A DNA stretch of 7,916 bases from Actinomycetota bacterium (GTDB taxonomy: Bacteria; Actinomycetota; Thermoleophilia; Solirubrobacterales; Solirubrobacteraceae): contig VAYD01000145.1 in assembly GCA_005883905.1 (NCBI GenBank), positions 1 through 7,916 on the forward strand, in the 5' to 3' direction. Positions 1-5,222 of the stretch are shown piece after piece. The notes under the pieces are model-generated. The model was not told the DNA's origin and searched no databases. It was given only the letters and a program-made list of their open reading frames with translations. The stretch's first letter is position 1, and each line of letters opens with the position of its first letter. The position numbers and the translations under genes were made by a program.

Positions 1-553
1 CCTCCTCGCCGGGCAGCGCGACGTCGAGCACCGCGCGAGCGAACGGTCGCGCGGCGTCCATGATCCGCGACTGCTGCGGGAGGACCTTCTCCAGCCACCA
101 GCGCGCGACGTCGGGGAACGACAGCAGCCGCAGCGTCTCGCCCGTCGGCGCGCAGTCCACGATCACGCAGTCGAAGTCGCCGGACTCGTTGTGGCGCTTG
201 ATCTGCAGCAGGCTGAAGAGCTCGTCCAGGCCGGGCGGGACCGTCAGCTCCTCGGCGCTGATCCGGTCGACGCCGCGCTCGACGAGCAGCGGGCTCAGCC
301 AGTCCTGCACGCCCGCCCAGTTGCGCTCCATCTCGTCCTGCGCGGAGACCTGCTGGCCCCAGAGCGTGCCGTCGATCGGCGTGGGCTCGCCGTTGAGCGA
401 GGTGCCGAGCGCGTCGGCGAGCGAGTGCGCGGGGTCCGTGGAGAGCACGACGGTCCGCAACCCGGCGGCCGCGCAGCGGCGCGCCGTGGCCGCCGCGACG
501 GACGTTTTCCCGACGCCGCCCTTGCCGGTGTAGAGGATGGTGCGTGGAGCCAC
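1..553 (-). CDS. ArsA/GET3-family ATPase (3' end outside window)
   Basis: P-loop ATPase of the ArsA/GET3 (anion-transporting ATPase) family. Only the first 184 residues are visible; family members usually run past 300. Reading leftwards from the GTG at 553, residues 10-18 form the deviant Walker A TGKGGVGKTS with signature lysine K11. STDPAHSLAD (38-47) matches the switch I region and VDCAPTGETLRLL (132-144) the switch II region. PGLDELFSLLQIKRH (107-121) matches the PGxDE stretch of the family. No CXXC zinc motif is visible in this part. GET3 has histidine where this protein has E139 (PTGET). In ArsA the family moves arsenite; in GET3 it escorts tail-anchored membrane proteins. Bacterial paralogues like this one have no settled role, and no arsenic genes are visible here, so an arsenical pump role is not supported. 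It is divergent from the lipoprotein gene, with an 8-nt gap between a TAGGAT box and the start. Confidence 0.9.
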   Translation of the reverse strand, partial: MAPRTILYTGKGGVGKTSVAAATARRCAAAGLRTVVLSTDPAHSLADALGTSLNGEPTPIDGTLWGQQVSAQDEMERNWAGVQDWLSPLLVERGVDRISAEELTVPPGLDELFSLLQIKRHNESGDFDCVIVDCAPTGETLRLLSFPDVARWWLEKVLPQQSRIMDAARPFARAVLDVALPGEE

Positions 554-561
554 CGGCGCCC

Positions 562-567
562 ATCCTA
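562..567 (-). promoter_or_regulatory. Putative -10 box (TAGGAT) for the ArsA-family gene
   Basis: On the minus strand TAGGAT fits the actinobacterial -10 pattern TANNNT. It lies 8 nt before the GTG at 553, so transcription would begin at or next to the start codon, giving a leaderless mRNA. No clear -35 is seen. The AGGA inside the box could instead act as a weak Shine-Dalgarno sequence. Confidence 0.4.
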
Positions 568-579
568 TGGGCGCTTCGA

Positions 580-585
580 TACCCT
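580..585 (+). promoter_or_regulatory. Possible -10 box (TACCCT) for the lipoprotein gene
   Basis: TACCCT matches TANNNT and sits 9 nt before the GTG at 595. No purine-rich ribosome site is present, so a leaderless or near-leaderless transcript is plausible. The spacer shared with the divergent ArsA gene is only 41 bp, so the two promoters must overlap. Confidence 0.3.
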
Positions 586-594
586 CGCGCTGCC

Positions 595-1674
595 GTGCCC
601 TCCCGCCTGCGCCGTTGTCTGCTGCTGCTCGTCCTGCCTGCGCTCGTCGCCGGCTGCGGCGGCTCGGGCGGCGGCGACGCCAGCACGTCGACGCTGCTCA
701 AGGACACCTTCGCGGGCGACAAGACGGTCAAGTCCGGCAAGCTCGACGTCTCGCTCGGCGTCCAGGCCCAGGGCCTGCCGAGCCTGACCGGTCCGCTCGC
801 GTTCAAGCTCGCCGGGCCGTTCACCAGCATCGGGTCCGGCAAGCTGCCGAAGTTCGACTTCGACCTCGACATCGCCGCCGGCGGGCAGACCGTCAAGGCG
901 GGCGCCGTATCGCTCGGCGACACCGGCTACCTGAAGTTTGGCGGACAGACCTACTCCGTCGACAAGGCGCTGTTCGACCAGTTCAAGAACGGCTACGAGA
1001 AGTCCCAGAAGCAGTCAAAGGGCAGCAGCGGCGGCGCCTCGTTCAAGGCCCTCGGCGTCAACCCCGGGACGTGGCTGACCAACGCCCGCAAGGTCGGCAA
1101 GGCCGACGTCGGCGGCACCGAGACGTTCCACATCACTTCGGGCGTTAACGTCCAGCGCTTCCTCGCCGACGTCAACACGCTGCTGTCGAAGGCAAAGAAC
1201 CTCGGCGGCTCGAGCGCGCAGGGCGTGCCGCAGGGGCTCAGCCCGGCCGTTCAGTCGACGATCGAGCGCTCGGTCAAGAGCGCGCAGGTCGACGTCTACA
1301 CCGGCGTCGACGACCACGCGCTGCGGCGGCTCGCGCTCAGCGTCTCGCTCGCCGTCCCCAAGGATGCGCAGAAGACGGCCGGCGGGCTGAAGTCGGGCGA
1401 GCTGCGCTTCGACCTCACCATCGCGGATCTCAACAAGGCCCAGGCGATCAATGCCCCGGCCGGCGCGCGGCCGTTCAGCGAGCTGCAGAGCCAGATCGCG
1501 GCGCTCCAGGGCGGCAGCGGCTCGTCGTCGTCCGCGTCCTCATCCGCGTCCGCCTCCGGCACGGCCACCACGCCCTCAGGGAGCGCGCCGTCCGCCTACC
1601 TCGATTGCGTCCAGAAAGCAGGGAGCGACCTCGCACAGGTGCAGAAGTGCGCCAGCCTGGTGAACGGCGGCTGA
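595..1674 (+). CDS. Secreted lipoprotein, LppX/LolA-like appearance
   Basis: Predicted 359-residue lipoprotein. The GTG at 595 gives a compact signal peptide: basic RLRR, a Leu-rich core, then lipobox V18-A19-G20-C21, so C21 should be lipidated and the mature protein anchored on the outer face of the membrane. An in-frame GTG at 544 would add 17 residues before the signal peptide and overlap arsA, so it is rejected. Residues about 25-300 alternate Gly/Ser and hydrophobic residues, as in a long antiparallel beta-sheet (GKLDVSLGV, GPLAFKLAG, FDFDLDIAAGG, ELRFDLTIADL). This recalls the LppX/LprG and LolA lipid-carrier fold, but that is a judgement of style, not a match. A Ser/Ala-rich linker (about 306-336) leads to a short tail with C338 and C352. 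It is probably co-transcribed with the antiporter 7 nt downstream. Ligand unknown. Confidence 0.82.
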   Translation: MPSRLRRCLLLLVLPALVAGCGGSGGGDASTSTLLKDTFAGDKTVKSGKLDVSLGVQAQGLPSLTGPLAFKLAGPFTSIGSGKLPKFDFDLDIAAGGQTVKAGAVSLGDTGYLKFGGQTYSVDKALFDQFKNGYEKSQKQSKGSSGGASFKALGVNPGTWLTNARKVGKADVGGTETFHITSGVNVQRFLADVNTLLSKAKNLGGSSAQGVPQGLSPAVQSTIERSVKSAQVDVYTGVDDHALRRLALSVSLAVPKDAQKTAGGLKSGELRFDLTIADLNKAQAINAPAGARPFSELQSQIAALQGGSGSSSSASSSASASGTATTPSGSAPSAYLDCVQKAGSDLAQVQKCASLVNGG

Positions 1675-1681
1675 CGGGCGC

Positions 1682-2761
1682 GTGGGCTGGCCCAAGTACC
1701 TGACGGTCTTCATCCCGGCCGCCATCGCACTGAAGCTGGCGAACGCAGACCCGACGGTCGTCTTCATCACCTCGGCGCTCGGCGTCATCCCGACCGCGGC
1801 GCTGATGGGACGGGCGACGGAGGAGCTCGCCGCGCGCAGCGGCCCGGGCATCGGCGGCTTCCTGAACGTCACGTTCGGCAACGCGCCCGAGCTGATCATC
1901 GCGCTGTTCGCGCTCGGCAAGGGGTTGCACGAGGTCGTCAAGGCGTCGCTGGTGGGCTCGATCCTCGGCAACGTCCTGCTGGTCCTCGGCGCCGCGATGT
2001 TCGTCGGCGGCCTGGGCCGCGACCGCCAGCTGTTCAACCGGACGGCCGCTTCCGCGCAGTCCTCGATGCTGCTGCTCGCCGGCGCCGCGCTGACGATGCC
2101 CGCCGTGTTCACCCTCGTCTCGCACGGCTCGCTGCCGGGCCCGCACGACGAGATCCGCGAGTTCCCGTCCAAGGTCGAGCACCTGTCGCTGTGGATCGCG
2201 GTGCTGCTGATCGCGGTCTACGCCGCCGGGCTGGTGTTCTCGATGAAGACGCACCGCGACCTCTTCAACCCCGAGCACGAGGGCGAGCACGACGAGGAGC
2301 CTTGGTCGGTGCGCAGGTCCGTCATGATGCTCGCGATCGCCGGCGTGGCGGTCGGCGTGATGAGCGAGATCCTGGTCGGCTCGATCCACCACGCGGCCAA
2401 GTCGGCGGGGCTGAGCGAGTTCTTCATCGGCGCGATCGTCATCGCGATCGTCGGCAACGCCGCCGAGCACTGGGTCGCAGTGCTCGTCGCGCGCAAGGAC
2501 AAGATGGACCTGGCGGTGAACATCGCGATCGGCTCGAGCGCGCAGATCGCTCTGTTCGTGGTACCGGTGCTCGTGCTGACGAGCTTCGTCCTGGGCCCGT
2601 CGCCGATGCCGTTCGTGCTCAACGGCTTCGAGCTGGCCGCGATCCTGTTCGCGGTCACGATCGCCAACCAGGTCACCCAGGAGGGCGAGTCGACCTGGCA
2701 CGAGGGCATCCTGCTGCTCGCGGTCTACGCCGTGTTCATCGTGGTGTTCGCGTTCGCCTAG
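1682..2761 (+). CDS. Ca2+/H+ antiporter, CAX/ChaA family
   Basis: Integral membrane cation/proton exchanger of 359 residues, a normal length for bacterial CAX proteins. Two inverted Na_Ca_ex halves are visible. The first has the c-1 motif GNAPELIIALFAL (from G66, acidic E70). The second has the c-2 motif GNAAEHWVAVLVARKDKMDLA (from G258, acidic E262), followed by GSSAQIALFVVPVLVL, which is diagnostic of Ca2+/H+ exchangers. The halves are separated by an acidic loop (NPEHEGEHDEEP), as in other CAX proteins. The family exports Ca2+ from the cytosol in exchange for H+. The GTG at 1682 is the first start after the lipoprotein stop and gives an intact first hydrophobic segment; no strong ribosome site is seen, consistent with translational coupling. 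Exact ion specificity cannot be read from sequence. Confidence 0.93.
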   Translation: MGWPKYLTVFIPAAIALKLANADPTVVFITSALGVIPTAALMGRATEELAARSGPGIGGFLNVTFGNAPELIIALFALGKGLHEVVKASLVGSILGNVLLVLGAAMFVGGLGRDRQLFNRTAASAQSSMLLLAGAALTMPAVFTLVSHGSLPGPHDEIREFPSKVEHLSLWIAVLLIAVYAAGLVFSMKTHRDLFNPEHEGEHDEEPWSVRRSVMMLAIAGVAVGVMSEILVGSIHHAAKSAGLSEFFIGAIVIAIVGNAAEHWVAVLVARKDKMDLAVNIAIGSSAQIALFVVPVLVLTSFVLGPSPMPFVLNGFELAAILFAVTIANQVTQEGESTWHEGILLLAVYAVFIVVFAFA

Positions 2762-3062
2762 GTGGAAGTCCCGACCACGTTGTTCCGTCACGGCATGGCT
2801 GTCGTTGACGGGCGGAGCATCAGTGGCGCGCAGCGCGGTTCGTGTGCGATGGCGCCGGCGTTTGATGCCGATCAGCGATGGAGGAGGTTGAGCCGAAACC
2901 GCGATAGTCGCGGTTCTCGGGGCCCACGGCCGGCCGCCACCGCGGGATGACAGCCGGACCGACCGCATACGACCGAGCTGACCCCCACTCGGCCAACGCG
3001 ACCATGAACAGCGTGTCTAGGACTGACTACACGTAGCCGGCGGCAGCGAGGCGAAGGCCTAC
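2762..3062. other. Convergent intergenic spacer, no convincing gene
   Basis: This 301-bp stretch lies between the 3' end of the antiporter gene (plus) and the 3' end of the acidic-protein gene (minus). Base composition is less GC-biased than in neighbouring genes, and the short open frames here lack the strong third-position GC bias of the real genes. I see no tRNA, Rho-independent terminator with a T tract, or promoter. The one clear structure is the small hairpin at 2897-2915. CCGTCA (about 2785) and TGACGG (about 2806) could pair around a 15-nt loop, but that is weak. Confidence 0.6.
2897..2915. repeat. Perfect inverted repeat AACCGCGA-TAG-TCGCGGTT
   Basis: Two 8-nt arms pair perfectly around a 3-nt loop. 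The site sits between two convergent genes, where terminators are expected, but no T tract follows on either strand. It could be a T-less bidirectional terminator, a processing hairpin or a protein-binding palindrome. The sequence alone does not decide. Confidence 0.45.
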
Positions 3063-3386
3063 CTAAAGCTCTTCGACCTCGTCCTCGTCGGGCTCGAGCT
3101 CGTCGACCTCTTCGATGTCGTCCTCATCGGCCGGCACGGCGCTCGTGACGTCGGGCGTGTGGGTCGACTGGAACGACTCGATGAGCTCGTCGCGGACGTG
3201 CTCGTCGACCGGCGTCTCGTCGGCGATCAGGACCCAGTCGGCGCCCTCGTAGTCCTCCAGGTCGAAGATCTCGGAGTCGATGTCCGGGGTGTCGTCGACG
3301 ACGATCATGACCTCGGTCTGGGGGTTGAAGTACGTCCCCGGTCGGTTGACGAGGTCCTCGAGCTCAAAGCGGCGCGGATCGGCCAT
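3063..3386 (-). CDS. Uncharacterised, extremely acidic small protein
   Basis: A 107-residue protein I do not recognise. It starts at the ATG at 3386, 12 nt after the stop of the membrane-protein gene on the same strand, so the two are likely co-transcribed. By my count 38 residues are Asp or Glu, only four are Arg (R5, R6, R15, R65), and there is no lysine, so the pI must be very low. The N-terminal two thirds (to about residue 72) looks foldable, with hydrophobic strands such as EVMIVVDD and ADWVLIADE. The tail from about residue 84 is almost purely acidic and probably disordered. There is no signal peptide or membrane segment, so it should be cytosolic. Codon use is GC3-rich like its neighbours, which supports a real gene. 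A partner-binding or ion-binding tail is possible but speculative. Confidence 0.78.
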   Translation of the reverse strand: MADPRRFELEDLVNRPGTYFNPQTEVMIVVDDTPDIDSEIFDLEDYEGADWVLIADETPVDEHVRDELIESFQSTHTPDVTSAVPADEDDIEEVDELEPDEDEVEEL

Positions 3387-3398
3387 CCGCGGGTTCTA

Positions 3399-3806
3399 TC
3401 ACCCGAGGTCGCGCAACTGCCGGGCGACTTCGGCGTCGACGTCGAGCGGCTCCTTGCCCTGGCGGACGCGGCGTTCGTTGCGGGCGATGACGAGGTCGCG
3501 GACCTCCGCCGCGAGCTCGGGATCTGCGTCCAGGTTGGGCGCCAACAGGGTCGCGAGCTCGGCCTCGATGTCGAGCGGCTCCTGCCCGCGGCGCCGGCGG
3601 CGCTCGTTGCGCGCCTCGAGCATCTGGCGGATCTCGTCGTCGCGCACGGCGCTCGACACCGGCTCCGCCGCCGTCGGCTGGTCGAGCGACAGCGCGCCGC
3701 GCCCGATCTGCGCGTAGGTCTTGTCGGTCAGAGCAAACGTGATGACCGCGACGATCGACGCGCCGACCACGACGACCACGAGCACGATCCAGAACGCGTC
3801 CTGCAT
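3399..3806 (-). CDS. Single-pass membrane protein with duplicated 31-residue motif
   Basis: A 135-residue protein with no function I can name. The ATG at 3806 is chosen because it places one hydrophobic helix (about residues 6-26, WIVLVVVVVGASIVAVITFAL) at the N terminus; a GTG immediately before it is also possible, and the open frame further upstream runs through the divergent gene. After the helix, two copies of one charged motif appear: residues 58-88 and 101-131. They share 18 of 31 positions, with core ARNERRxRxGxEPLD followed by I/V, E/D and AE. The positive charge suggests this part faces the cytoplasm. The repeats look helical and could form a hairpin or a binding surface. It shares a 19-bp start-to-start spacer with a second small membrane protein and is followed closely by the acidic-protein gene. 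Confidence 0.78.
   Translation of the reverse strand: MQDAFWIVLVVVVVGASIVAVITFALTDKTYAQIGRGALSLDQPTAAEPVSSAVRDDEIRQMLEARNERRRRRGQEPLDIEAELATLLAPNLDADPELAAEVRDLVIARNERRVRQGKEPLDVDAEVARQLRDLG
3414..3506 (-). repeat. Second copy of the 31-residue coding repeat
   Basis: Encodes residues 101-131 of the membrane protein (EVRDLVIARNERR, then G, EPLDVDAEVA). It lies 43 codons after the first copy and shares 18 of 31 residues with it. Confidence 0.75.
3543..3635 (-). repeat. First copy of the 31-residue coding repeat
   Basis: Encodes residues 58-88 of the membrane protein (EIRQMLEARNERR, then G, EPLDIEAELA). Divergence from the second copy points to an old internal duplication rather than a recent tandem repeat. 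Confidence 0.75.
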
Positions 3807-3811
3807 CACCC

Positions 3812-3817
3812 TAGAGT
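3812..3817 (+). promoter_or_regulatory. Putative -10 box (TAGAGT) for the 46-residue membrane protein
   Basis: TAGAGT fits TANNNT and ends 8 nt before the ATG at 3826, the geometry of a leaderless actinobacterial transcript. There is no Shine-Dalgarno sequence. On the other strand a weaker CAAACT (3820 to 3815) lies 8 nt before the ATG at 3806, so two opposed promoters may overlap in this 19-bp gap. Confidence 0.4.
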
Positions 3818-3825
3818 TTGGGCTG

Positions 3826-3966
3826 ATGTGGAAGCGCGTCAAGCGCCGTACGTTCGCGCCGAGGCGCCCGGCGGTGTTCCCCGAGCAATGGGGGCTCGTG
3901 CTCGTCACCGCGATCGCCCTCTTCGGCGGCATCGCGCTCGTCGTCTATGCGCTGGTTGCCACGTGA
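3826..3966 (+). CDS. Small single-pass membrane protein (46 residues)
   Basis: A short unrecognised protein with a basic N terminus (K3, R4, K6, R7, R8, R13, R14) and one hydrophobic helix at about residues 24-45 (LVLVTAIALFGGIALVVYALVA). The charge pattern predicts the N terminus in the cytoplasm and nearly no external tail. The frame is open further upstream, but that extension runs back through the divergent membrane-protein gene and is not hydrophobic, so the ATG at 3826 is preferred. Nearly every codon ends in G or C, as in neighbouring genes, which supports real coding despite the length. It is divergent from the repeat-motif membrane protein and ends 83 nt before the acyl-CoA dehydrogenase gene. 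Function unknown; a small regulatory or assembly subunit is only a guess. Confidence 0.65.
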   Translation: MWKRVKRRTFAPRRPAVFPEQWGLVLVTAIALFGGIALVVYALVAT

Positions 3967-3980
3967 CGGAACACGTGACG
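3960..3980 (+). repeat. Two direct copies of CACGTGACG, 12 bp apart
   Basis: CACGTGACG occurs at 3960-3968 and again at 3972-3980. Each contains the self-complementary CACGTG. The first overlaps the stop codon of the small membrane protein, and both lie upstream of the acyl-CoA dehydrogenase. The near one-helical-turn spacing suits paired binding of a regulator, but chance is not excluded. Confidence 0.35.
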
Positions 3981-3985
3981 TCGGG

Positions 3986-3999
3986 TACCCTTCGGGGTA
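3986..3999 (+). repeat. Hairpin TACCC-TTCG-GGGTA with UUCG tetraloop
   Basis: Five perfect base pairs close a C(UUCG)G loop, an unusually stable RNA tetraloop. It lies 20 nt after the stop of the small membrane protein and just before the acyl-CoA dehydrogenase operator. It may end or stabilise the upstream transcript; no T tract follows. Confidence 0.4.
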
Positions 4000-4000
4000 G

Positions 4001-4016
4001 TTGACTGACCAGTCAA
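4001..4016. promoter_or_regulatory. TetR-type operator palindrome upstream of acyl-CoA dehydrogenase
   Basis: TTGACTG-AC-CAGTCAA has perfect 7-nt arms around a 2-nt centre, 33 bp before the GTG at 4050. The layout resembles operators of TetR-family regulators of fatty-acid degradation such as FadR of Bacillus. Its first half also reads as a -35-like TTGACT, so a bound repressor would block RNA polymerase. No TetR gene is in the window. Confidence 0.6.
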
Positions 4017-4034
4017 TCTGTTGCCGTTTCCCCT

Positions 4035-4040
4035 AGGAGA
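4035..4040 (+). promoter_or_regulatory. Ribosome binding site AGGAGA
   Basis: AGGAGA lies 9 nt before the GTG at 4050 and fixes that GTG as the start of the acyl-CoA dehydrogenase. It is one of only two strong Shine-Dalgarno sequences in the window. Confidence 0.8.
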
Positions 4041-4049
4041 ACGAAACCA

Positions 4050-5222
4050 GTGGTCGACTTCACGCTCACCGACGAGCAGAAGAACCTGCGCGACCTCGCG
4101 CACGACTTCGCCGAGAAGGAGATCCGTCCTGTCGCTTGGGAGTACGACAAGGAGGGCACCTGGCCCCAGGACGTGATCGACAAGGCCCACGAGGTGGGCC
4201 TGATGAACACCCACATCCCCGAGGAGTACGGCGGGGCAGGGCTCACGTACCTCGATGGATGCATCATCGAGGAGGAGCTCGCCTGGGGCTGTTCGGGCAT
4301 CCAGACGTCGCTGGGCGCCAACGGCCTCGCCGGCGCTCCGGTCGGCCTCGGCGGCTCCGAGGAGGTCAAGAAGGAGTTCTTCGAGGCGCTTGCCGCCGAG
4401 CCGAAGCTCGCATCGTTCTGCCTCACCGAGCCTGGCGCCGGCTCCGATGTGTCGGGCATGCGCACGAAGGCCGTCAAGAAGGGCGACAAGTACGTCATCA
4501 CCGGTCAGAAGTGCTTCATCACGAACGGCCAGTACGCCGACTACTACACCGTCTACGCCAAGACCGACCTCGATGCCGGCCACCGCGGCATCTCCGCGTT
4601 CCTCGTCAAGCGCGATGACACGATCGTCATCGACAAGAAGGAGGACAAGATGGGTCAGCGGGCGTCGAACACGGCGACCGTGACCTTCAACGAGACCGAG
4701 GTCGACGCCAGGTACCTCCTCGGCGAGGAGAACAAGGGCTTCAAGCTCGCGATGATGACCCTCGACCGCACGCGCCCGGGCGTCGCCGCCATGGCGACCG
4801 GCATCGCGCGCGCCGCGTTCGAGTTCGCCACCGAGTACTCCAAGGAGCGCGTCCAGTTCGGCGTGCCGATCGCGATGCACCAGGCGATCCAGTTCATGAT
4901 CGCCGACATGGCGACGAAGGTGCACCTGTCGCGCCTGGCGACGTGGAACAGCGGGGTGCTGCTCGACCAGGGCAAGCGCAACACGCTGGAGTCCTCGCAC
5001 GCCAAGCGCTTCGCCGCGGACGCCGCGATGGAGGTCACCACGGACGCCGTGCAGATCTACGGCGGCTATGGCTTCATCAAGGAGTACCCCGTCGAGAAGC
5101 TGATGCGCGACGCGAAGATCATGCAGCTGTACGAGGGCACGTCCCAGATCCAGCGCCTGGTCATCGCGCGCGAGACGCTGCTGCCGCGGCGCGTGTCTGA
5201 GCCCGAGGCCGTCACCGCCTAG
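4050..5222 (+). CDS. Acyl-CoA dehydrogenase, medium-chain-like
   Basis: FAD-dependent acyl-CoA dehydrogenase of 390 residues, normal family length, catalysing the first oxidation of beta-oxidation (acyl-CoA to trans-2-enoyl-CoA) and passing electrons to electron-transfer flavoprotein. The three family domains are seen in order: a helical N-terminal domain (FTLTDEQKNLRDLAHDFAEKEI), a beta-barrel middle domain with FCLTEPGAGSD and the flavin-contact stretch ITGQKCFITNG, and a C-terminal helical domain. The last has DRTRPGVAA, the family signature QIYGGYGFIKEYPVEKLMRDAKI, and YEGTSQIQR. E362 in YEGT aligns with the catalytic Glu376 of mammalian MCAD, and the overall sequence resembles MCAD closely. 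Exact chain-length preference cannot be read. Likely controlled by the palindrome at 4001-4016. The TAG stop overlaps the stop of the convergent SDR gene. Confidence 0.95.
   Translation: MVDFTLTDEQKNLRDLAHDFAEKEIRPVAWEYDKEGTWPQDVIDKAHEVGLMNTHIPEEYGGAGLTYLDGCIIEEELAWGCSGIQTSLGANGLAGAPVGLGGSEEVKKEFFEALAAEPKLASFCLTEPGAGSDVSGMRTKAVKKGDKYVITGQKCFITNGQYADYYTVYAKTDLDAGHRGISAFLVKRDDTIVIDKKEDKMGQRASNTATVTFNETEVDARYLLGEENKGFKLAMMTLDRTRPGVAAMATGIARAAFEFATEYSKERVQFGVPIAMHQAIQFMIADMATKVHLSRLATWNSGVLLDQGKRNTLESSHAKRFAADAAMEVTTDAVQIYGGYGFIKEYPVEKLMRDAKIMQLYEGTSQIQRLVIARETLLPRRVSEPEAVTA

Noticed and set aside
1..553. Arsenic-resistance interpretation of the ArsA-family gene
   Set aside because: No arsB, arsC, arsD or arsR is visible, and single ArsA/GET3-like ATPases are common in actinobacteria without arsenic genes.
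544..594. N-terminal extension of the lipoprotein from the GTG at 544
   Set aside because: It would put 17 non-signal residues before an otherwise ideal signal peptide and overlap the divergent ArsA-family start.
2878..2907. Tiny frame beginning ATGGAGGAGG and ending at the TAG in the hairpin loop
   Set aside because: Only nine codons. The GGAGGAGG looks like a ribosome site, but no start at proper spacing leads to a longer frame.
2762..2950. Open frame of 62 codons directly after the antiporter stop
   Set aside because: No ribosome site, third-position GC bias is weak, the translation has no recognisable pattern, and it runs through the hairpin at 2897-2915.
1475..2968. Long minus-strand open frame (497 codons) antisense to the antiporter
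   Set aside because: Its translation is dominated by Arg, Asp, His and Gly without domain pattern, as expected from the shadow of a GC-rich gene, and it lies opposite a clear CAX antiporter.
3807..3932. N-terminal extension of the repeat-motif membrane protein
   Set aside because: The added 42 residues are non-hydrophobic and are the reverse shadow of the 46-residue membrane gene.
3159..4004. Plus-strand open frame of 281 codons across the small-protein cluster
   Set aside because: Shadow composition; it covers both minus-strand genes and ignores their clear membrane and acidic features.
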